A program made the position numbers and the translations under genes. From positions 35,989,159-36,053,158 of the forward strand of contig CM049313.1 in the NCBI GenBank assembly GCA_026874595.1: a stretch of DNA of 64,000 nucleotides. The letters run 5' to 3'. The stretch comes from Sipunculus nudus (Eukaryota > Annelida > Sipuncula > Golfingiida > Sipunculidae). Each line of letters begins with the position of its first letter. Within the stretch, counting starts at the first letter, position 1. Shown here piece after piece: positions 25,401 to 37,250 of the stretch. The notes below the pieces were generated by a model, which saw only the letters and a list, made by a program, of their open reading frames with translations, searched no databases and had not been told where the DNA came from.

Positions 25401-25800
25401 GAATCAATTTGGTTTTATATACATGAAATTTCAATATTCTAACTGCTTATCCATGTAAAAGATACGACATTACTTACAGCCGTCGCAGGCGTCCACTACT
25501 ACAAGGGGGGAGGATAGGGGGGGGGGGGGGTTAAAAATTTCACATTGAGGATGAGTTTTTAAACATGTACTGATTATTAATGTACAAGTAATAAAGTGCA
25601 ACGCCAGCAGTGAGCAAACTTATTTAGAAATTTTTGTTTGAGTTGAGCGAGAAAAGTGCTCATGTAGATATATTTGAACTTTACATGAACTAACTCTATC
25701 ATAGTTTTATAAAAAAATAGTGTATTTTTGTTTTATTTTTATAATTTAAACATGAGACTATTTCGTCCAGTTCCGTTCGAAACTCTGCCAAAAGAATATA
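25401..25800. other. A+T-rich spacer with a G14 run
   Basis: G6 at 25505-25510 and G14 at 25517-25530 on the plus strand, with potential G-quadruplex formation. Otherwise A+T-rich and featureless. Confidence 0.65.
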
Positions 25801-25895
25801 AAGACACTTGCGTAATGTCACGATATATCGTGTGACGTCACTGCTTCATATGACGTCACTCTGTTGTGTCATATATCTGAGCTGATCTCAGAAGT
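25801..25895. promoter_or_regulatory. Paired CRE cluster with flanking palindromes
   Basis: Two perfect cAMP-response elements TGACGTCA lie at 25833-25840 and 25851-25858, 18 bp apart start to start. Immediately upstream is the 14-bp palindrome CACGATATATCGTG (25819-25832). Downstream TCTGAG-CTGAT-CTCAGA (25876-25892) is an inverted repeat with a 5-base loop. Such paired CREs bind CREB/ATF dimers. This is the densest cluster of intact palindromic sites in the window; no start site is assigned. Confidence 0.45.
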
Positions 25896-26035
25896 CCCTA
25901 CTTCAGCTTCCATACACGGTTCCTTTTTTTGGTCATTAAATATTTCGTTAGTCGGAAGGGTGTCATTTAACCTAGCTTAAAGTGCGATATTCTATAAATC
26001 TTCAATGGGTTGATATATCAGTCGTGTAGCTGATC
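25896..26035. other. Spacer
   Basis: Nothing recognised. Confidence 0.4.
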
Positions 26036-26970
26036 TATATGACCCAAGATCCCGACCACTTGGCCTAGAATTAAGAACCATTCCTTATGGTGGCTGGGAC
26101 GGTAGCTATCAAACTCGCCGGTCTCCCCGCCAGCCAAGTTACCCCTTCAAAAACAGCCTAACGAGTCGTTAACAGGCGCGACAAAAGCCCCCGTAAATCT
26201 AGGCATACCTATCTGTTTGCCTCAAGTGCATATCTTCTGCGACCAGGGACTGTGTGTGTTATGTATATGGGGGGCACCGCCGAGTTCAAGCCCTCTGTTA
26301 ACACGGACGGGAGGCCTTTGTAGACGGATTGACCAGTGAGGCCTTTTGAACCGTTAATACGGGACTTGACAGTTATGGTCGGTCAGAACAGACAGTCCTG
26401 TGACTGTCTCCTTAAATCCTGGCCTGCTTGCACCATGACCAAGTTGCCAGAGCAGCCTCAACAGCCAGACACTTTCTTCTTTGTATGACATGACCAGTAA
26501 ACTCGTGATAAAATGCCCCTTCACTGTGGTCTGTCCGTTCCTTTGATAGCCTAGGCCTTTATATAACCTGGCCTATTTTTCCTTTTATGCCTGTACTATT
26601 ACACCGACAGCAATTTTTCTTTATTGAGTGTCTCAGCGTTTATGGGATAATCGGGCCCATAGAGCTGCTTTCATGCCAAACTACCCGCTTTTTCGGGTCG
26701 CCCATACATGACCGTTGCACGATACCGTCCCTGTTTCTCTCTTAGCCCTGGGTCTCACAAGGCAGTTTTACACCTTGTTGAGAACCCAAGGTGCTTTCGT
26801 GCCCGCCTGATGTCACGTTTGAGGAGTCCGCTGTTACCGCAAAGTCAGCAGGGCTTACATTGTAGGATGATCGTTGGTCACATTAAGATTTACCCCTCAC
26901 GGCTTTTCACGCAGTCCTGTCTAAAAACCCGGACTCTTTGGCCCCGGAACCAGAATTCAAACACATTTAT
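26036..26970. other. G+C-richer unique island
   Basis: About 0.9 kb of non-repetitive sequence with moderate G+C content and scattered CpG. A 93-codon plus-strand frame (26708-26989) has no recognisable domain and no codon or splice support. Candidate non-coding element. Confidence 0.27.
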
Positions 26971-28100
26971 AAATATTTCTACTTTTTAAAAATAATAGCT
27001 AAGTGACCGAAATCTCAAAGTACTTAATGAATTAAGTAACTAATATAATTAGCAAGTTAAAAAATCATGCAGAAAGTTAACATTATTTAGTATTAATAAT
27101 GTAACAAAATACTAAAAAAAACTTAATTTTACGTGGGTATATGGTTTTTAGAAAAGTCCTTTTAAGGACACAAGGGAACCGGTAGAAATGAGTTTACTTA
27201 ATATCAGAACCATTGTCACAATATCTCTAGTGTATGAAAAAACAATCAAACGGATTTTGAGAAAAATAATGATGAAAACTTCGATAAATGATTTTTTTTT
27301 CTGTACGGTAATTAGTTCTTGTAGCCTTTTTTTCGATCAACTATACAAATATCTTAATAATTTAATCGTGTGTATTGTTGGGATCTATAGACCTGTAAGT
27401 CTGCATTAAGCTTTTTTTCTTATTTTCCCGCCATGCCGCAGTGATGGGAATTAATTAGATATAATGTACCTGACGAACATGACTACAGATTCGTTCCGTG
27501 GCAAAGACAATGTTATAATGGAGAAATTATGAGTCTTTAATACTCCCGTTAAAAAGCAGTGCGTTTTGAAAATTAGAACCATACTGTCTAGCCTACGTGG
27601 AAAGAAAACGATTTGTTCAATGTGTTGCCAAATGAAATCTATACGTTTCCTGGTGTATGAAATTAATAAATTTGAGCGCTTACCACTGATCGAACTAATG
27701 TACGATGAAAGTGACTTTAATTCAGAATAATCTTATCAGTTGGCGATAACGGATTTATGATGCATGCATGCGGTGTATATTAACATAATATATATATACT
27801 TATTTCGCTGGCATTTAAAATAAAAAATATTTATGAAAAATGATGAATTTAATAATAATAATTATGTATGTTACCATTATATACTTCAGCTTAATGGAAA
27901 GATATTCCATGGATTTGCCTGATTTAAGAATCATTACGATTATCATCATATTTAGCAGGTTATATTTAAATAATATCAAGTTAAAAAGGATAATCATACT
28001 TATGTATGATAATGTATTTTGTCTTTTATTATAATCATACTATCCTGGTTAGGCCTGCATGTGCTTATACGATTTTAAACATTTGAGTTGATATAATAAA
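26971..28100. other. A+T-rich intergenic DNA
   Basis: Unique A+T-rich sequence. A CATGCATG lies at 27763. Short Ile-rich frames on both strands near 27815-28034 are compositional. Confidence 0.6.
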
Positions 28101-28250
28101 TTAAGACCACCGTCCGGACCTCGATGAAGTGGTCGCACTTAATCTAGGTCTTATTTGTAGAGCAAAAAATCGGGACCCTAAAAAAGTGGCCGATATATTG
28201 AGGAGTCGCTAAACTGAGGTGGTCTGTAGTCTCGGTGTTACTGTATATAT
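28101..28250. repeat. Diverged GTGGTC/GTGGCC interspersed repeat, possible MITE fragment
   Basis: Imperfect reiterations of a CGAT(G/A)AAGTGGTCGC / GTGGCCGATATATTGAGG / CTAAACTGAGGTGGTC pattern end in GGTGTTACTGTA. The pattern resembles abundant short palindromic DNA-transposon-derived repeats of marine invertebrates, from memory only. No target-site duplication was established. Confidence 0.35.
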
Positions 28251-28430
28251 TTTAGGTTTGAAATAATGGTGATAGTGTCATATAGGGTTGATGATGGTGA
28301 CAATGATAGAAAGATATATATAGGGTAGGTCTGAAGGTGGTGGTTATCATGCAGGTAATATTTTTATACTGGAGTTATAGTGGTGATGATTGTGATCTGG
28401 ATATTGCTAAACCATTTTATCATCACTTTA
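28251..28430. other. Cryptically simple GATGGT-rich spacer
   Basis: Short degenerate GAT/GGT reiterations; nothing else is seen. Confidence 0.45.
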
Positions 28431-29130
28431 CTCGGACCAATATTGATAGGGCAGACCTAAGTGAAGTTGGGGTGGTCTTATATGTTCTAACACACCTGTG
28501 TCACTTTCAAGGTGCACGCTCCAGAAAGATTTATCAAGATCAATAACTGTTCCTTCAAACAAGCAGGACTTCATGAAAAAGAGGTAACTTCAGACCATGA
28601 TACCAGCTACTTCCTTTGCACCTTGCCTTCGCCTGTCATACTCTGACATACAATTCTGACAGAAAAACACCTGACTTGGCCTCTTGTTTCATGGTGAGTG
28701 ACAACAAAGACATGCCTGCAGCTACGGCAGCACTGAATTCAACGCATCTTGTGCGCAAACACCAAGAGTTTTCGATTCGGAAATGTTGGCCTGACAGGGT
28801 ACAGGCCGTCAACCTCGGTTGTTACAACACAATCCCTGTTCAGGTTAACCTGCTTTGTGCCGGAGCATGAGTGTTAACAATCACAGGGCTTTATGCACCG
28901 TAAAAAAAACCTGACATCTGACCTCTGCTCTTGTCAAAATAAGCCAGAGGTCGAAGGGCATGCCTTGCGCATGACATATATGCGCTTTCGTTGCTTTCTG
29001 GCCGTGACCTCTCGTGTTGCCGTATTTTGTATGTGCTCTCTACGTTAGCTATCAGTGATATTTGCTGGCGGAAGTACATTGAACTCTGTACTCTTGGCTT
29101 AAGTAACGTAACATTTACAGACAAATAAAC
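28431..29130. other. G+C-richer unique island
   Basis: Non-repetitive sequence with TTGTGCGCAA (C/EBP-like) at about 28750. Overlapping frames of 84 (plus) and 77 (minus) codons flank each other without recognised domains. Confidence 0.25.
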
Positions 29131-30170
29131 TCATGTGCATTGATTGAATAACCTGTGTTTTAGTGAGTCTGACAAAGAACGACATGCATGAAACGTCAAT
29201 TAAAATCTTACGAAAAATCTATTCTTTGATTAATAATAATTCATTGCTTGTTTAAAGTTAAAGTTTTATTTTTTCTTATATTTTGTATGACGGAGTTATG
29301 GCATGCATAATTAAGGAAATTCCAACTAAAACTATACATGTAGCGTTTGCACCTCCCAACAGAATGAATATATCATATTCTTAATGTATCATCTCCGATA
29401 TGAACATTTTCGAAAGCAGACGATGTAAATTTTAAAACACAGAACAAAATAAGTTTAATTGCAAATTGTATTATTTCTTTAGGTGCCCCCGTTAAGTTAA
29501 TATAACTGGGAGTCTGTAATATAGCTACATAAAATACTGCAAACACATCTTAAAGGTAAAAATCCAGCGGCATATATTTTTCAGTTCATACACGAAGAAT
29601 ACTTAATATCTTAGTTGAAAGAGCAAAAGAATTTATCCTTTAAAATCATAAAATTATTCATTTTATACAAATTATGTCATTAGTGCAGCTTCTACTTTGC
29701 TATTAATATTAATAATATATATAATAGGTACATGTGTGATTCAGTTTGATGGTATTTCAAACTAATAAAATAAATCATTATTTTTTTATAAAATAATTTT
29801 TTGCCCTTTTGGGTCCGAGGTAGCATAAAAATGATTCGCAAGTGAAACAAGTATAGCTTACATTTGAAGCTAAATTCAATATTTCAAAAATATTAATTTA
29901 AATATCTAGACTCTCTTTTGCGAAATAACACAATGAATTTCTAATATAAAGTGTATATCTGATAATTTTTTTTAACAACAATGTAATTCTTAAAATAGAT
30001 GAAATTACTTTTTTTTTTTTTTTTTTGCTATCTTTATGTTAATAAATAGGTTATATTTTATGGAACATAGAATCTCTCTTTGATTAAAAGTTAATTTTTT
30101 TCATTAATTATATTTGTAAATATTTGCTAAAATTTAATTCATGCCTTCAAAATAAGTCATATACAAAAAT
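29131..30170. other. A+T-rich intergenic DNA
   Basis: A poly-T run lies near 30009-30027. CATGCATG at 29183. Nothing else is recognised. Confidence 0.6.
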
Positions 30171-30960
30171 GCAGCCCTGCGAGAATAAAGGCTAGCACGA
30201 TGGTCCCAAAAATAAACGCAGCCTTTTAGCACATGTTAACAACAGCCCACACAAAATGTCTTCAGAAAGTCTTTTATCTGTGGTTGACCTTAGGTTCAGA
30301 GAAAACATACCCACGAAGACTTCTAATGCATACACACCTGGTAGGCCAACAACATTGCTGGGCAAAACATTTACAAACAAGCCCCCAAACAGAAGGGGGT
30401 TCAGATTTGGTGCTAAACACGTCTAGGTCATGGATCAAAGATTAGACAACGATACTTCAGTGCATATTTCCACTGGGGGACTGTTTTATTATCTTGCTCA
30501 GAGGCTGTGGGGTTCGTCTCGTCAAGTACCGGGGTCGCTTTCCCCCTCTGTTCAACACGATGGGTTCAGGGACAAGCCCGTAAATGAAGATCATGACTTC
30601 GGGCCCCTTGTGTGAAGTATAGTCAAGGTCCTTCCAGCAAGTCACCCACACCAATGAGCTTGTAGACGCTCACCTGGTGCGAACACCTGACTCTAAAATG
30701 AACTCAACTGCTGTCGTCTGCTGGCCTTATAGACCGGTAATAATTCAATTTGGTTCGCAGGATCAGACGGATTGTTCTTGAAGTAATCTGGCCTGGACGG
30801 TTGGGCAGACGGTATGAAATGTCTGTCACCAAATATGAGGCGGCACATAGCGCCGGAGATCCATTCAAGGGATGATCCCTTAAACACTTTAGTGTAATCT
30901 TTCAGAGTAAATTTGCGTTTCGCCCACTGAGGTTTTGATCAAAGGGGAAATAATATTAAC
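30171..30960. other. G+C-richer unique island
   Basis: Non-repetitive, moderate G+C content. Five overlapping frames of 61-70 codons on both strands have no domain resemblance. Candidate non-coding element. Confidence 0.25.
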
Positions 30961-31222
30961 TGTTGATTGCTTTTTTATCAAACTTATTGCTTGTACCCTG
31001 CTTCGATTAGGAACAGTAGGGAAGTGACCGCTTGTGTTAAATTTATACAAATATAATTATTGTTCTTGTGATGTGATTAAAACGGACAAAAACTTATTAA
31101 TGTACATCACTTGTTCATATTTTCCCCACTATATGACAAAAAAATTGGTACTACTTGAATGTAATTATACTTCTACTACTATAGCTGCTATATAAAACCA
31201 CTACTTCTGCTGCTTCTACTAT

Positions 31223-31287
<65 letters not shown>

Positions 31288-31473
31288 CATTATTATTTTT
31301 ATTTTTATTTTTATTATTATTAATCATAATAATAATATTAAAAATACAATAATCATAATAATATTAATAACATTAATAATCAGAAGAATCAAAGTCCAAT
31401 ACAACAACAACTAACAACAAAATACTACTCTACTCCTATACTTTCTCTGCTGATGACACTACTACTACTACTA

Positions 31474-31510
<37 letters not shown>

Positions 31511-31520
31511 CACTACCACT
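30961..31520. repeat. (AAT)n/(ATT)n palindrome and (ACT)n microsatellite
   Basis: An (AAT)n run from 31223 meets an (ATT)n run at 31264/31265, so 31242-31287 is a perfect ~46-bp palindrome able to form a cruciform. An (ACT)n tract with ACC interruptions covers 31458-31520. The first 250 bp are plain A+T-rich sequence. Confidence 0.9.
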
Positions 31521-32201
31521 AGGATAATGACTAAGAATTGAAGAAGTAAAACTATACAGCAAATAATCGGTGTTGTTTTCAATTATATTTTGGATTTCGT
31601 GTTCTGTTTGAATATTTAATACTGGAAATTATCAGAAGTCGTTACTAGACATTAATATAATACATATTAAACATGCATGTATTATTATGTTTGTTTGCTG
31701 GCTTTGGACCTCTGAGGCAATGACCATAACACATGAACTTCATCACATTTAATGCCAGTTTAGTAATCATATAAGTAGAGGTCCTGCATGGTGATGACGT
31801 GTTGTAGTAACTGTAGTTTCAATGGGGATTTTTTTATGGTAGAGTCCCATTAATTTTAAGAAATATCAAAATCCCTATTTATTCATCGATATCTCTAATT
31901 AAACCAAAATATTACCCAGTTATGTAATTCCTTTCATTAAGATACCAATATATTTTACCCAAAAAAATCCTTAACGTACATGTCAAAGTAGAGCACCAAC
32001 CTTTGAACAACATGATATTCTTAAAGATGAAACGAAGAAAAAGTGGAGACGGTGACAAAAATGTAATAAAAATGTACACAATTTAAGGATCTACGGAGAA
32101 AAAGCGGAGCACATTCTGTGAGGTGTAATAATAGGATAGAGGACACAATCGTGGTCTGCATGAAAAGCTTCCATGCACTGGCCACGAAAAAAAAAAAAGA
32201 A

Positions 32202-32249
<48 letters not shown>

Positions 32250-32290
32250 ACATATATAGCGTGATATCCGAAGGACCGCCTGCATTGTAC
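31521..32290. other. A+T-rich DNA with A12 and (GA)n
   Basis: A12 at 32187-32198 is followed by (GA)21 at 32204-32245. CATGCATG at 31672. A 117-codon minus-strand frame over the (GA)n is a Ser/Leu repeat translation. Confidence 0.7.
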
Positions 32291-33060
32291 AGAGATATTA
32301 GAAACGAGAACAATTAGGAGCAGTTTTGTGTATAACTGAAATGTTAGGGTCACCCGATATGCTCTTTCAGGCAATTATACCTTAAGATGCTAACCGACCA
32401 TTGTTCAAAACTGATGCATAAGGCGTCATAACGTCCGCTTGTGCTATACGCTCGGGCAGTTTCGGGGAAGGGTGTCTGTTGTCCTTAAATGTACAAATTG
32501 GCGGTGCTTTGCATGTAACAAAAGCCACAAAGATAAAAAGGACACAATCCGTATTTGTGGGGCGTAGTTTGTGGAGCGTCTTCACTCAATTCTCACGGGG
32601 TCGAGTCTCGCGAGTGACAAGCATGACCCCATCGGGCTACGTCGCCGGGGCAAAAATTCCCACACTCTGGAATAAATATATTTCTCCCGCATAATAGCGT
32701 TCCCTGATGAATACTATTTCTAATAATTTCACGCAACTGCAGGAGGAGATGCCAGATCAGACCCCCGCCGGGATTAAGTATTATACATTCAACCCTCTCT
32801 ACAAAGCCACGGCAATTTGGCTCCTGTGTCATAAGGATGCGGGCTTCAAACACAAGGATGCCACCCCCCGGCCACGTTAGGGGACATATCCCAGTTTAAA
32901 TGCTGCAACTTTACGCCATATATAATAGGTTTAATGGCCTGCCCGTACGTTAGTTTACAAGGTCACTGGTTTTATGAGGAAATATGGTTTAACCTTATAT
33001 CAACTCGCCCGATTTATTGCCTTTCTCTTAAAGAACACTTCGAAGCAATTCCTAGCCTAT
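32291..33060. promoter_or_regulatory. G+C-richer island with a BANP/Kaiso-like TCTCGCGAG
   Basis: TCTCGCGAG at 32606-32614 matches nine of ten bases of the TCTCGCGAGA element of CpG-rich animal promoters (BANP; related to the Kaiso site). The surroundings are CpG-containing and unique. Frames on both strands are short and unrecognised. Confidence 0.3.
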
Positions 33061-34045
33061 ATATATGTAAAGATGGTCATAAAAGTTCTCAAAGAATAAT
33101 AATATGATTATTTACATATATATAAATATGTATACATGGAATAAAATACTGTTAATTGTCCCTTGCTATTTCACAAAGGTGTTTATATGGTATATGAATC
33201 AGTTGCAACCTGTAATAAACTGAAAAAAGGTTAATGGGGAATTTATATATACATACGCACACACAAGGCATGCTATATGCATATCATGTGTTATGCAAAC
33301 ATATTTGCGAGTAAAACACCTCTGACATCAAAGTCATTTAACGGTTGCAACCCTTCTAAAGCATATTTTGTTCAAATAATTTTAATAATATATTCACATT
33401 CCTCTTGATGATCAAGAAGATTAAAAATGTTTAGAAGTATTTTTAATTATTTGGATCATGGTTTTATATTATACAAGACTATGGGTTATTCACGGGTCAA
33501 TAAACCAAAGGAGAACTAAATACGATTAATTTTACTGCCTTTGCTGCAAATATCATATACAAATTTAATTATGTTGGAGAGATCCCAACTTGTATCGATT
33601 TGATAAAAAGATATACGGTTGAGATTTAAAATGTTTATAAAACTATATATTAATAAATTGTCCATATTCTAACATTAGCAAAGATGAAAGCATTTTAAAT
33701 ATGAAAGAGTGAAAACACTTTACACTTTTCCATCATATATGATGGTATATATACACATAATTTGTCCTGTTATAAGTTTCATTATACAATGTAAAAAATA
33801 CTATGCAATTAATGATAAGAGAAAATATACAAAGTTAACAAGAAAAATTGAATCATCACGTATAACACAATCAACTATAATGTATATACAAAAGTAAAGT
33901 TACAATAGTTTTAAAGAGTTTAACCCATGCAGTTGTTCGAAATGACAATTATCAATTATTTTGGTGCGTAAAGTTTGAGTATTTTCTAATTTTATCGGAA
34001 ACATATATTGATACGGTAATTTGAAAGTTCCTATTTGCATGTAAG
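33061..34045. other. A+T-rich intergenic DNA, nothing recognised
   Basis: Unique A+T-rich sequence without long microsatellites. Confidence 0.6.
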
Positions 34046-35060
34046 AAGAATTAAATCCTGAAACCAATCGCAGAATTCATGAAAACACCCGATATCGACG
34101 TGATACGCACTAACCATGAACTAAACGTCCGCCTGGGTTTGCTCGATATTGTAGACGTCATCGTTTCCGTATTTATTCTAAAATTCCAAAGGCACCGGAC
34201 GGGCCATGATAACAGCAAACTGCGATAATCAAGTAAACGCAATATGGCATTCGGAACAGGAAGCACGGAAAAAAGTCATTTTTCATCCATGGGAGTTGAA
34301 GTTATGGGTTCAGACATTAATTAAGATGAAATAGAGAAGAGGATGGATATAAACTAATTAGTCTATTACAATGTTATCTGTGATGCTGCGATCAGGTCTG
34401 ATATCAAGCCCGATCCAAAGGCTGACAGTCCTCCCCAATCTGGGCAGCGTGTACTATCTGACGCATAACTCCCTAACAACCCTTCTGGAAGAAAAGTCAG
34501 TGCTAATGGCGAGCCATCTATGACCAATCTCTGGACATGGAAGCATTTCGAGCCCATTTGCGGGCCGAGTTGGGGTAATTTGAGGTCGGTGTGGTCCACC
34601 ATCGCTTGTCCTCAATGTGACTGCGGGGCATACGGCTAAATTACAAAGCACATCACTTACAGCGCCGGGCAGCGCGCGGAGGGAGTCATGGTTCCCGCAG
34701 CTTTAATACCGGCTCTCGGCCAGATTATAACACCTTGCTGGCAGAAAGGCATAAAATTATCACAAGAAATTTAGCCCGAACAAAATTTCTCCCTGAGCGT
34801 GAAAAATCGAGGAATGAAACGCGGCAGAGGAGACAGAGTAACAAACGTATCGCTTAAATCCCGTCGGCTCGTCCTGGTTAACCATGGATTTGCTTGGTTT
34901 TCGCAATTAATTGAATGGAAGAAAATTCTCCTTAAGGGTTTTAGCGCCTATCCTCCGAGACTGAGGCTGCTGTCTCGGCTTAGTCCCTGGATCAAACGTG
35001 GCTACCCCAGTGCTGACTGCCTTAATTGACTTCGTTACACGGCGACGTGTTCTTTAATGG
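34046..35060. other. G+C-richer unique island
   Basis: About 1 kb of unique sequence with a CpG-rich core near 34660-34690 (GCCGGGCAGCGCGCGGAGGG). Frames of 65-78 codons on both strands have no recognisable domain. Candidate CpG-rich regulatory element. Confidence 0.3.
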
Positions 35061-36290
35061 TGCTACACACGAAGCGTTTTGTTTTCATGGGATTTCTTCT
35101 CCCTTCAAAACAGCAAAAACTAATTGAAGCCTATGGCATGCTTACTATATTCACACTTTGACGAGGATGCACGCTAAAATGCTTACACGCCCGGTATTTT
35201 TATCATGAAACTCTCCCTAAATCATTAAGATTCTTAAAACCTTCTTGAATATATTAATCTACCAAACCCCGCTGCTGCTAATACGGTGTTTCATTCACCA
35301 GGCCCCCTTGACCATGTTTCTTTTAGATACCATCGCTTCTTCGATGGCACAGACCGTATCCACATTATAAGCAGAATTCTGTCCATTACAATCCGCGGTT
35401 TCCACAATACCATGCCATTATAAGAACCTTTTTCTTCTCATTCTTGGCGTGGGGGACCGCCGTGGGCTTGATGGTTCGGCTTATTTTTACACAGAGGGAT
35501 TACCTCTCCTAGAGATGTATCGCTTGGACTTTTTATACAAAGAGGCACGGAGCATTAAAACGGCATTGTTGTTTGTTGATAGAGGATTACTCTGTAAGAT
35601 CTGTCTTCATTTTATAGAATGGTCATATTCACAACCACATGATTCGGTTATTAATCAAATATTATCGGCCGCACGCCGTCCAAAGATTAAACAAAAACAC
35701 AGGCTATTTATTTTCTGGGTTTCAATCTTGTTGTACAACAAAGGCTACTTTGCTAGTATAAAACGACATTAACTGATTCATCCATGTTCAAGCAAGAACA
35801 TAAAGGCCATTCATGACCCAGGAAAAATTTTCACGTGGAAGCCTCAATAGAAACATGCAGTCTCGATGAAGAAAGTCCATGAATTCTTGTACTCGTAAAT
35901 ATTTGTATTACTATAACTAACAAATAAGTAACTATACTAAAAGTTAATTTTATATTCTAATCTCATGTGCAATACAATTAAAATAACTTAGGAATGTTAA
36001 TTTTACTTTCAGTTAAGGTACTGGTAACAGTATAAATGATTATTTTTGTGCGTATATGTTTCTTCAGAATTTAGCTTCTTTATTACTATTACAGTTACTC
36101 ATATATAGCCATTTAAATTTTATTAATTAGTTTTGGCCCATATATATTTTAATTTTATCTGCTATATTTAGTATTTAACTTTGCCCTACATTAAATGTTA
36201 ACCAATGAAACGAATGTTTAATGCATATGTGTGAGCTTATTTTAAATTAAACAGATTCAATTTGAATTTTCAAAGGTACTTCAGCCCCAT
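35061..36290. other. Mixed unique sequence, then A+T-rich desert
   Basis: The first 700 bp are of intermediate composition and include a 107-codon plus-strand frame (35449-35772) beginning MGDRRGLDGSAYFY. It is not recognised and lacks supporting splice or promoter signals. From about 35880 the sequence is plain A+T-rich. Confidence 0.45.
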
Positions 36291-36590
36291 TCGCCTGCAA
36301 AAAAAAAATACGAACACAATCAGAATTAATGTTATCCAGAGATTAACATTTACGGACGTTACCGAGTTAATACACTTTGACAAGTGTGATGCAAAGTCAT
36401 TACTTGCGTAATCACGTGTAGCTGACGTTCGGAAACATCTGCGGACGGAACCCTATTGTACGGGAGCGGGCTTTATTTTGGACACGGCTGCCGCGTGCCG
36501 GATACAGGAATCACAGCTGCTGTGACGGAATCCACACAAATTTTACGAACCTGTCCCTCACCTTGATTGAAATTACCCATGCATTCCTTC
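36291..36590. promoter_or_regulatory. G+C-richer island with palindromic E-box
   Basis: TCACAGCTGCTGTGA at 36511-36525 is a perfect 7+1+7 inverted repeat around a CAGCTG E-box, a bHLH-type site. It sits in a CpG-containing 200-bp patch. Confidence 0.3.
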
Positions 36591-37250
36591 AGTGAAGTAA
36601 CTAATCACGAGTAAGCACTGACACGATAAGAAAATGATTTATACATAGACATATAGAGTCAAGTGCAGAGATACACCGAAGTGATTGAAAGGTCATGATG
36701 ATGATGACGATGATAATGACTAGTGGATGACAAGGCTTAAGATGTAAACACATTCAAATATATCATCTACTCCCGTATTTTTAAATACATAACGTTGTAT
36801 GTAATACTTACTCTACCGGTAAGATCTGGTCCGATGGTGAAGATAATGATCATAATGATGGTCATCATCATGATGAAGAGAACACTGCGGGAAGGATTGC
36901 CTTGGTGCAAGGCTGAGAATTACACACCAGGTGACCCGGGCTCCATACTCAGCCTTGAACATGTTCTTACGAAATATCGTAGCGGTCCTTCTGATTTATC
37001 AGAAGGAAAGAATAAAAGAGTAATTAAGAATAAGATGCAGCTTAAACTATGTTCACTCTACCTATATATCCTTTATATATCAGTTTCCATACATGTGGAG
37101 TCTCCTGTTTATGTTATATATGATATAACAGCATTTTATCATGAAGAGAAGAGCAGAAGACCATCACTGACACAGCCATGTTGCTGAGGCATGAACTCTG
37201 GTCACCCATGACCTGACCTGTGACCTGACCTCTGGTGTACCAGAGTAATT
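36591..37250. other. Simple GAT-rich DNA, a hairpin and AGGTCA-type half-sites
   Basis: GATGAT/GATAAT reiterations occur at 36693-36720 and 36835-36885. TCCTTCTGAT-TT-ATCAGAAGGA at 36986-37007 is a perfect 10-bp inverted repeat with a 2-base loop. TGACCTGACCTGTGACCTGACC at 37209-37230 packs four TGACC half-sites, recalling the element at 21 kb. A 130-codon plus-strand frame (36795-37187) is unrecognised. Confidence 0.45.

Noticed and set aside
35449-35772. 107-codon plus-strand frame beginning MGDRRGLDGS
   Set aside because: Looks protein-like in composition but matches nothing I know; kept only as a remark in the regional entry.
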